Of a stretch of DNA of 28,860 nt, positions 22,916-28,860 are shown in pieces. The stretch covers positions 1 through 28,860 of the forward strand of contig CAZXEJ010000029.1 in assembly GCA_964639895.1 (NCBI GenBank). Direction: 5' to 3'. Below the pieces are notes generated by a model. It did not search any database and was not told the origin of the DNA. It worked only from the letters and a program-made list of their open reading frames with translations. The first letter of the stretch is position 1, and each line of letters starts with the position of its first letter. The stretch comes from CAZXEJ01 sp964639895 (GTDB taxonomy: Bacteria; Desulfobacterota_D; UBA1144; Nemesobacterales; JADFKM01). Made by a program: the position numbers and the translations under genes.

Positions 22916-24145
22916 CTAAGAGAAAAGCTTGAGCGGCCTCTCCAGGTTGGCCTTCAGCTCAGCCAGGAACTCGGCCGCCCTCGCCCCGTCCAATACCCTG
23001 TGGTCGGCCGATATCGTTATCTTCACCACATTTCTTATAACCACTTCGTTCTCTTCAACCACGGGGGTCTTGTTTATCGCCCCGACACCCAGAATGGCGC
23101 TCGTCCTGGGGAACACGATGGGTGCTATTTCGTCGATTCCGAAGTTTCCGATGTTCGAGATATAGAACGTCCCGCCCTCGTAGTCTTCCGGGTGGAGCTT
23201 CTTGTTCCTCGCCTTCTCGATCAACCTCTTTGCGGTATCCGAGAGTTCGGTGAGCGTCATCTCCTCGCAGTTCTTGATGACGGGCGCAAGCAGCACGTCG
23301 CCCGTATCGACCGCGACGGCTATGTTTATATGCTCGTTGTAAACTATCTCGTCGCCGTTGAAGTAGGCGTTCACCAGCGGATAGGTCTCGAGGGCCAGCG
23401 CCGACGCCTTGACGAAAAGGTCCGTAATGGATATCGAAGCTCCTGTTGTCTCGTTGTATTGTTTCCTCAGCATCAGCGCCTGGTCCATGACGACGTCAAC
23501 GGCCAAGTAATAGTGTGGAATGGTCGTTTTGCTCTCGACCATCTTTCTGACGATGTATTTGCGCTTCTGATCGAGCGGCAGGCGCTTGGCCGGTACGGTC
23601 ACTTGAGTTTTCGGTCTACCCTCTTCTATGTGCCGGAGGACATCCCTCTTGAGAATCCTGCCGCCGGGGCCGGTACCACGGACCTCGGTGAGTGATATGC
23701 CGTGCTCCTCGGCGAGCCTCCTCGCAACGGGGGTGCTGAGGGGTTCACCCTTCCTCTCAAAGAGCGGCGTCACGCTGGCCTCCTCGGCCACAGGGGCTGC
23801 AGCCGCTTCATCCGCCTCGTCGGCGGGCTCGGGCGTAGCCGCCTCCACCTCCTCGGGGGCTGCCCCTTCCTGCGGGGCTGACTCGATCGCTTCCCTGTAC
23901 TCTTCCTCCGATTCGGCCACCTTTGCGATCACCGTCCCTATCGGCACTGACTTCCCTTCGGGCACCTCGATCGACAGCAGTATCCCCGGGTAATAGCACT
24001 CGACCTCAAGATTGGCCTTGTCGGTTTCGACCTCGAACAGTACCTCGCCCTCCTCGATTCTGTCCCCCGGCTTCTTGAACCACTTCACAATGGTTCCTTC
24101 CTTCATATCATCGCTCAGCTTGGGCATCTTGATGAGATGGGGCAT
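22916..24145 (-). CDS. pdhC: Dihydrolipoamide acetyltransferase, E2 of pyruvate dehydrogenase
   Basis: The E2 core accepts the acetyl group from E1 on a swinging lipoyl arm and passes it to CoA. It has one N-terminal lipoyl domain with the modified Lys43 in ETDKANLEV, an Ala/Glu/Pro-rich linker at about 80-130, a peripheral subunit-binding domain (STPVARRLAEEHGISLTEV, then GRILKRDVL) at about 137-175, and a catalytic domain ending with ISADHRVLDGA, whose His and Asp are catalytic. The 409 residues are typical of one-lipoyl E2 proteins. The ATG at 24145 lies 5 nt past pdhB with GGAG inside the pdhB end. It is last in the operon. Confidence 0.95.
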   Translation of the reverse strand: MPHLIKMPKLSDDMKEGTIVKWFKKPGDRIEEGEVLFEVETDKANLEVECYYPGILLSIEVPEGKSVPIGTVIAKVAESEEEYREAIESAPQEGAAPEEVEAATPEPADEADEAAAAPVAEEASVTPLFERKGEPLSTPVARRLAEEHGISLTEVRGTGPGGRILKRDVLRHIEEGRPKTQVTVPAKRLPLDQKRKYIVRKMVESKTTIPHYYLAVDVVMDQALMLRKQYNETTGASISITDLFVKASALALETYPLVNAYFNGDEIVYNEHINIAVAVDTGDVLLAPVIKNCEEMTLTELSDTAKRLIEKARNKKLHPEDYEGGTFYISNIGNFGIDEIAPIVFPRTSAILGVGAINKTPVVEENEVVIRNVVKITISADHRVLDGARAAEFLAELKANLERPLKLFS

Positions 24146-24150
24146 ATCGT

Positions 24151-25143
24151 CTACTCCGCCTCCCTGTACAAACTTCTAAGCACGGCGCGTTTGACCTCAT
24201 CCTTGTCGGGTACGGCAAGCCTCTCGAGCTCCTTTGAATACGGTACGGGGACGTCCTTTGCGGCTACGCGCAATATAGGGGCGTCCAGGTCAAAGAACCC
24301 CTTCTCGGCCACCATGGCCGAGATCTCGGCCCCGATCCCCAGCGTCTTCTCGTCCTCTTCGACCACGACCAGCCTGTTGGTCTTCGCCACCGACCGCAGG
24401 ATGAGTTCCTCGTCGAGCGGCTTGAGCGTTCGAAGATCGATCACCTCGACGCTTATGTTCTCCTCAAGCTCGAGTTCGCGTGCAGCTTCGAGACACACAT
24501 GCACCATGTAGGCATAGGTGACGATCGTAACGTCCTCCCCACGGCGCTTGACGTCGCCCACGCCGAGAGCGACGGTGAATTCCTCGTCGTCGGGGACCTC
24601 GCCCCGAATGTTGTAGAGCTTCTCGTGCTCGATGAACAGCACCGGATTGTCGTCCCGTATGGCTGAGATCAGCAGCCCCTTGGCCTCGGCGGGCGTCGAC
24701 GGAACCACCACCTTGAGTCCCGGCGTGTGAGCGAACCACGCCTCCAGGCGCTGGGAGTGTTGGGGCCCCTTCTGCGTACCGGTACCCTCGGGTGCACGCA
24801 GTACCAAGGGGACGCTGCACGTCCCCCCGAACATGTAGCGCAGTTTGGCCGCGTGGTTAACGATCTGATCCATGGCGAGCGTGGCGAAATCGATGCTCAT
24901 GAACTCCACCACCGGTCTCAGGCCGCAGATGGCGGCTCCGATCCCCATCCCTGTAAACCCGTTCTCGGATATAGGTGTGTCGACGACCCTCATGGCTCCG
25001 AAACGCTCGAACAACCCCTCCGTCACGCGGAACGTGCCGCCGTAGAGGCCCACGTCCTCGCCCAGTATGAAGACCCTCGGGTCGCGCTCCATCTCCTCGG
25101 CAAGCGCCCGGTTGAGCGCCTGCCAGAACTTGAGCACCGCCAT
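24151..25143 (-). CDS. pdhB: Pyruvate dehydrogenase E1 component, beta subunit
   Basis: With the alpha subunit it forms the thiamine-diphosphate enzyme that decarboxylates pyruvate and acetylates E2. Family motifs include FILGEDVGLYGGTFRVTEGL, ENGFTGMGIGAAICGLRPV, LRAPEGTGTQKGPQHSQ and SVEVIDLRTLKPLD. The ATG at 25143, with GGGAGGGG 8 nt upstream, is preferred over an in-frame GTG at 25152. The length of 330 residues matches the family. It starts 32 nt after pdhA. A 2-oxoisovalerate or acetoin substrate cannot be excluded from sequence alone, but the linkage with lpd and lipB favours pyruvate. Confidence 0.94.
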   Translation of the reverse strand: MAVLKFWQALNRALAEEMERDPRVFILGEDVGLYGGTFRVTEGLFERFGAMRVVDTPISENGFTGMGIGAAICGLRPVVEFMSIDFATLAMDQIVNHAAKLRYMFGGTCSVPLVLRAPEGTGTQKGPQHSQRLEAWFAHTPGLKVVVPSTPAEAKGLLISAIRDDNPVLFIEHEKLYNIRGEVPDDEEFTVALGVGDVKRRGEDVTIVTYAYMVHVCLEAARELELEENISVEVIDLRTLKPLDEELILRSVAKTNRLVVVEEDEKTLGIGAEISAMVAEKGFFDLDAPILRVAAKDVPVPYSKELERLAVPDKDEVKRAVLRSLYREAE

Positions 25144-25175
25144 ATCAAACACCCCTCCCGCTCATGCCACCTTCC

Positions 25176-26189
25176 CTAGGCATATACGTCCTCAAACAGC
25201 GCTTCGGGTGCAGGGAAGGGACTTTCCATCGCGAAATCCACGGCCACATTGATGCTCCTTTGAACCTCCGTCTCCAGTTTGCTCAAGCCGGCCTCCGTAA
25301 GGATACCCTCGTTCAGTATAAGCTCGCGAAGCCTGGGAATGGGATCGCGCGCCTCCCACTTCTTCTTCTCCTCCTTGTCGCGGTAGCGGTCGTGGTCGGT
25401 CATCGAGTGGGGGCGGAAGCGCCACGTGAGGGCCTCTATGAAGTACGGCCCGTTGCCACTCCGGACGTATTCGACGCCGCGCAGCGCCGCGGCCTTCGTC
25501 GCGAACACGTCCATCCCGTCCACCTGTTCGCCGGGTATGGCGCTGGCCTCGGCCTTCTTGTAGAGGTCGGTGACGGCCGACACCCGGTCAATACGCGTGC
25601 CGATGCCGTAAAAATTGTTCTCGCAGACGAACAGCATGGGCAGCTTCCATACCTTGGCCATGTTCATCACTTCGTAGAAGGTGCCGGAGTTCGTGGCCCC
25701 GTCGCCGAAGAAGGCAGCCACGATCTGATCCTCTCCCTTGTACTTGATCGAATAGGCCGTTCCCAGCGCAATCGGCAGTCCCCCCGCCACGATAGCGTAA
25801 CCGCCCAGGAACCGCACCTTGGGGTCGAATATGTGCATGGAGCCTCCCTTGCCCCGGCAGGTGCCCGTCTCTTTGCCGAACAACTCGGCCATGAGCGCCC
25901 GCGGATCGCCCCCTTTCATTAAATAGTGGGCGTGGTCGCGGTAGTTGCTCATCACGTAGTCGTCTTCCCTGAGCGAACTTATCACGCCTGCCGCTACGGC
26001 TTCCTGTCCAATGTAGAGATGGGCGAATCCCCATATGTGGAGATCGAGATACATCTTGGCTACCTTTATCTCGAACCTCCTCATGTAGTACATGGAGCGG
26101 TAGAGATCGACTATCTCCTCGGCGCTGGGATTGTATTTTCCAGCTCTCTGCTTCCTCGGGCGTGTCCTGTTGCGCACTCTTGTGGCCAT
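25176..26189 (-). CDS. pdhA: Pyruvate dehydrogenase E1 component, alpha subunit
   Basis: This TPP-binding chain has the motif GDGATNSGTFYEVMNMA, ending near LFVCENN, which coordinates Mg-thiamine diphosphate. Also present are GQEAVAAG near residue 60, GKGGSMHIF, and the ITWRF/RPHSMTDHD-type phosphorylation-loop region near 265-275 (TWRFRPHSMTDHDRYR). The N-terminus is basic (TRVRNRTRPRKQR). The length of 337 residues is normal. The ATG at 26189 follows AAGGAG by 7 nt. It lies 38 nt after lipB. Confidence 0.95.
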   Translation of the reverse strand: MATRVRNRTRPRKQRAGKYNPSAEEIVDLYRSMYYMRRFEIKVAKMYLDLHIWGFAHLYIGQEAVAAGVISSLREDDYVMSNYRDHAHYLMKGGDPRALMAELFGKETGTCRGKGGSMHIFDPKVRFLGGYAIVAGGLPIALGTAYSIKYKGEDQIVAAFFGDGATNSGTFYEVMNMAKVWKLPMLFVCENNFYGIGTRIDRVSAVTDLYKKAEASAIPGEQVDGMDVFATKAAALRGVEYVRSGNGPYFIEALTWRFRPHSMTDHDRYRDKEEKKKWEARDPIPRLRELILNEGILTEAGLSKLETEVQRSINVAVDFAMESPFPAPEALFEDVYA

Positions 26190-26227
26190 CTCTTTGCTCC
26201 TTGACCCGCGCTGCTCGGGGGTTCCTG

Positions 26228-26980
26228 CTAGTTTGAGCGTCCGTTCACGCGTTCAGTATCGGCCCCAGTGCTTCGACCCTCGTGTGAGGCCGACGTCCCG
26301 ACGACTTCGAGCACGGCCGGCGGCGGCTCGGCAGGCTCCATATCGAACACGTCTGAGAATGCCTCGATCAGCAGGTCACAAACTCTCTCGACGTCTACTT
26401 TCCCCGCGGCTCCCAGCACCACACTGGCGGACGTCATTCGCGCATTGCGCAGCCCGCATGGGTTGATGAGGTCGAAATAGCTGAGATCGGTGTTCACGTT
26501 TAGTGCGAACCCGTGATAGGTTATCCACCTTCTGACCCCTATGCCGATGGATGCTATCTTCTCTTCCCCCACCCAGACGCCCGTGTATCCCTGAGACTGC
26601 CGGGCCTCCATGCCAATGCCGCCGAGCGCGAGGATTATCACCTGCTCAAGCATTCTCAGGAAGCGGTGGACGTCCAGACCCCCCTCCTTGAGGTCCACTA
26701 TCGGGTAGCCCACGATCTGTCCCGGCCCGTGGTAGGTGATGTCGCCGCCGCGGCTTATTACTTCAAAATGTATGCCCCTGCCCTTCAGCGTTTCCGGGGA
26801 AACGAGCACGTTCGACATGTCGCCCCCCCTGCCCAGTGTATAGGTGTGGGGATGCTCGAGGAGGAGGAACACGTCGTCCGTGCGGCGCGCTCTTCTCAGA
26901 TCGAGAAGCCCATGCTGGATCTCCAGTGCCTCGTGGAACCCTACGGTACCCAGTCTCAAGGGTATGAAGCGGCCGCTCAT
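26228..26980 (-). CDS. lipB: Octanoyl-[acyl carrier protein]:protein N-octanoyltransferase
   Basis: LipB moves octanoate from acyl-ACP to the lipoyl-domain lysine; LipA then inserts sulfur. Motifs are EHPHTYTLGRGG, SRGGDITYHGPGQIVGYPI, the catalytic Lys in GEEKIASIGIGVRRWIT, and the catalytic Cys in NPCGL. The 250 residues include a poorly conserved tail of about 35. AGAGGGA lies 8 nt before the ATG. Placement between lpd and pdhA fits its job of activating the E2 made by the same mRNA. No lipA is present in the window. Confidence 0.95.
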   Translation of the reverse strand: MSGRFIPLRLGTVGFHEALEIQHGLLDLRRARRTDDVFLLLEHPHTYTLGRGGDMSNVLVSPETLKGRGIHFEVISRGGDITYHGPGQIVGYPIVDLKEGGLDVHRFLRMLEQVIILALGGIGMEARQSQGYTGVWVGEEKIASIGIGVRRWITYHGFALNVNTDLSYFDLINPCGLRNARMTSASVVLGAAGKVDVERVCDLLIEAFSDVFDMEPAEPPPAVLEVVGTSASHEGRSTGADTERVNGRSN

Positions 26981-27008
26981 GGTTGTAATCCCTCTGGACG
27001 GTTGCAGC

Positions 27009-28409
27009 TCAAATGTTCCTCGCCCGTCCCAGCGATGCGAGGGCTGCCTCCCTCAACGCTTCAGAGAACGTCGGGTGCGGATGCGGCGTGATACCCATCT
27101 CGAAGGGGGTGGACTCGAGCGTCTTGGCCAGCGCCACCTCGGATATCATCTCCGCGGCACCTCGCCCGATTATGTGGGCACCCACGATCTCGCCCGTATC
27201 GTTGTTGGTGATTATCTTGACGAACCCGCGCGCATCACCCGTCGCTATGGCCTTGCCATTGGCCCGGAACGGGAACCTGCCCACCGAGTAGGAAAGCCCG
27301 CGCTCGCGGCACTGCTCCTCGGTGAGACCCACCGAGGCGACCTCGGGCTGGCAGTATATGCACGAAGGGATGTTGTCGTAGTCGACCGGCTGTCCTTCTT
27401 CGCCGGCCAACATCTCCACCACTCTCACCCCTTCTTCAGAAGCCTTGTGGGCGAGGAGGGGCGGACCGATGACGTCCCCGATGGCGTAGACCCCTTCGGC
27501 CGTGGTCCTGTAGGCGTCGTCGACCTTGATGAACCCACGGTCGTCCACCTCCAGTCCTACTGCGCCGGGGGCGAGCGGTTCAATGAGAGCTTTTCTCCCC
27601 ACGGCAACCAGCACCACCTCGGCCTCAAGCACGTGCTCCTCGCCACGGCGCCCCGTGTCTTCGACGTGTACCACCTGGAGGCCGTCGCGCGTCTCGTGAC
27701 TTTTGAACCTGCTTGAGGTGTACACCCCGATGCCCATAGACTTGAACGCCCGCTCCAGTTCACGCGCTACCTCGGCGTCCATATGTGGCAGCAGGTGCGG
27801 GGCCATCTCCACTATGGTCACGTCACAGCCGAAGGCTGCGAAAACGTAGGCGAATTCGACCCCAACGGCCCCTCCGCCGACGACGACCATCGACTCGGGG
27901 ACCCTTTTCAGTATCAAGGCCTCGTCGCTCGTGATAACGCCCTTTCCATCCACCGGCAGGCCCGGCAATGTGAGGGGAGAGGTGCCGGTGGCTATGAGCA
28001 CGTTCGAGGCCTCTATCTCCCGCGTGTGGGTTGCTGCCTGGACGGCAAGCCTACCCGGGGCGAGGAACGAGGCCGTTCCCGCCACGAAATCGACGCCGTT
28101 CTTCTTGAAGAGGTATTCGACCCCCTTCGAGAGCAGTGTGGCGGCCTTGCGGCTCCTCTTTACCACCTTCTGGAAATCGACTCCGAGCCCCTCGACGTCG
28201 ATTCCGTAGTCGGCGGCATGCCTGAGGGTGGTGTAGACGTCGGCGCACTTGATGAGAGCCTTCGACGGTATGCATCCCCAGTTGGCACACACGCCGCCAG
28301 CCTTGTCCCGTTCGACTACGGCCACCTTCATCCCCAACTGTGCAGCCCTGATGGCCGCAATGTAGCCTCCGGGACCCGATCCGATGACGACGAGGTCGTA
28401 TTGGGCCAT
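27009..28409 (-). CDS. lpdA: Dihydrolipoamide dehydrogenase (E3)
   Basis: This flavoprotein re-oxidises the dihydrolipoyl arm of E2 and reduces NAD+. It has the FAD fold VVIGSGPGG near residue 8 and the redox pair Cys41/Cys46 in GGVCANWGCIPSK. The NAD fold is VVVGGGAVGVEFA, a second FAD contact is VYAIGDVIGPP, and the C-terminal catalytic His-Glu is in HPHPTFSEALREA. The middle of the redox motif, ANWG, differs from the common LNVG. The open frame runs 21 codons further up, but the ATG at 28409 begins the conserved protein and sits 6 nt after a perfect -10. It is first in the operon. Confidence 0.96.
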   Translation of the reverse strand: MAQYDLVVIGSGPGGYIAAIRAAQLGMKVAVVERDKAGGVCANWGCIPSKALIKCADVYTTLRHAADYGIDVEGLGVDFQKVVKRSRKAATLLSKGVEYLFKKNGVDFVAGTASFLAPGRLAVQAATHTREIEASNVLIATGTSPLTLPGLPVDGKGVITSDEALILKRVPESMVVVGGGAVGVEFAYVFAAFGCDVTIVEMAPHLLPHMDAEVARELERAFKSMGIGVYTSSRFKSHETRDGLQVVHVEDTGRRGEEHVLEAEVVLVAVGRKALIEPLAPGAVGLEVDDRGFIKVDDAYRTTAEGVYAIGDVIGPPLLAHKASEEGVRVVEMLAGEEGQPVDYDNIPSCIYCQPEVASVGLTEEQCRERGLSYSVGRFPFRANGKAIATGDARGFVKIITNNDTGEIVGAHIIGRGAAEMISEVALAKTLESTPFEMGITPHPHPTFSEALREAALASLGRARNI

Positions 28410-28415
28410 ACTCAA

Positions 28416-28445
28416 ATTATATTGGCATCGCCGGAGCGCGGTCAA
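28416..28445 (-). promoter_or_regulatory. Promoter of the lpd-lipB-pdhABC operon
   Basis: TTGACC (28440-28445) and a perfect TATAAT (28416-28421) are spaced 18 nt. Only TTGAGT separates the -10 from the lpd ATG, so the expected start nucleotide is the A of that ATG. No Shine-Dalgarno is possible. A leaderless operon mRNA is predicted. Confidence 0.75.
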
Positions 28446-28518
28446 GTACGCGCCCGGAAGAGAGGCCCTCACGACGTGCCGTGCTTCCTAGAAGGGGGTG
28501 ATGGGAGGGGTCCGGCAC

Positions 28519-28860
28519 TTATGCCCTGCCGTATACGGGTACGGCGGCCCCGCTTACGGGGTTGGACTCGTCCGAGGCGAGGAACGCTATGACCCTGGCC
28601 ACTTCGGTGGGTGCGACCCACTTGGAGTGGTCGGCATCGGGCATCTGAGCCCTGTTGGCCTCCGTATCCAAGGTGCTCGGCAGGACGGCGTTTACGGTGA
28701 TGTTGTATTCCAGTGTCTCGGCGGCCAGTGTCTGGGTGAAGTTGAGAAGGGCCGCCTTGGATGCAGCGTAGGCCCCGACACCAGGCGCACCCCCCAAGGC
28801 CGGCCTGGAGGAGACGTTGATTATCCTGCCGTAATGGTTGCCCATCATATGGGGGAGGAC
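28519..28860 (-). CDS. Short-chain dehydrogenase/reductase, 3' part (runs off the window)
   Basis: The frame stays open through the right edge, reading VLPHMMGNHYGRIINVSS. The ATG at 28848 is therefore internal, and the true start is beyond the window. The catalytic Ser lies in NVSS, YxxxK in YAASK, and NAVLPSTLDTEANR and GAAVPVYGRA give the usual SDR C-terminus. It resembles FabG-like oxidoreductases; substrate unknown. The stop is 109 nt before the lpd start, and the lpd promoter lies between them. Confidence 0.85.
   Translation of the reverse strand, partial: VLPHMMGNHYGRIINVSSRPALGGAPGVGAYAASKAALLNFTQTLAAETLEYNITVNAVLPSTLDTEANRAQMPDADHSKWVAPTEVARVIAFLASDESNPVSGAAVPVYGRA

Noticed and set aside
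22886..23695. 269-codon plus-strand frame opposite pdhC
   Set aside because: Shadow frame; pdhC has a complete set of E2 motifs on the other strand.

Overview
The window reads as a chromosomal segment of a free-living or host-associated bacterium with a Gram-negative-type cell plan: sigma-54, a secreted beta-helix surface protein with a C-terminal sorting-like tail, a CcdA/TlpA thiol-redox pair and a thiamine-dependent pyruvate dehydrogenase complex with separate E1 alpha and beta chains. GC is high (my estimate is high-50s percent). The gene set resembles deltaproteobacteria-like or candidate-phylum genomes, but nothing here fixes the lineage. About a quarter of the window (roughly 7.4 kb by adding the gaps) is outside recognisable genes, which is unusually loose packing.

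Layout from left to right: rpoN (-); a tRNA-Thr(CGU) with its own promoter (+); a 2.2-kb desert; a 1028-residue beta-helix surface protein (-) ended by a strong intrinsic terminator; a 0.6-kb gap; nicotinate phosphoribosyltransferase (-); 3-hydroxybutyrate dehydrogenase-like SDR (-); a 1.2-kb gap that hides a short plus-strand zinc-ribbon ORF followed by a plus-directed terminator; a malic enzyme/phosphotransacetylase fusion (-) with a 0.36-kb leader behind a near-consensus promoter; tlpA-ccdA (-); a DUF2064 glycosyltransferase-like gene (-) divergent from two tandem HAD phosphatases (+); an M20 peptidase translationally coupled to a small CbiX-like chelatase (-); a GlcG/DUF336 protein (-) divergent from a PfkB-family sugar kinase (+); the five-gene operon lpd-lipB-pdhA-pdhB-pdhC (-); and the 3' part of a second SDR (-) running off the right edge.

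The metabolic theme is pyruvate/acetyl-CoA: sugar-phosphate entry (PfkB), malate to pyruvate (MaeB), pyruvate to acetyl-CoA (Pdh, with LipB making its cofactor attachment possible), ketone-body or PHB oxidation (BdhA), and NAD supply (PncB). I found no mobile element, CRISPR array, phage gene or defence system.

The least ordinary signals are regulatory: several sigma-70-like promoters whose -10 hexamer lies only 6 to 10 nt before an ATG that has no Shine-Dalgarno sequence (lpd, M20 peptidase, one HAD, possibly the glycosyltransferase), which predicts leaderless mRNAs; a long structured maeB leader; and the small zinc-ribbon ORF with its own terminator. The promoter, terminator and hairpin calls were made by eye and were not scored by software.
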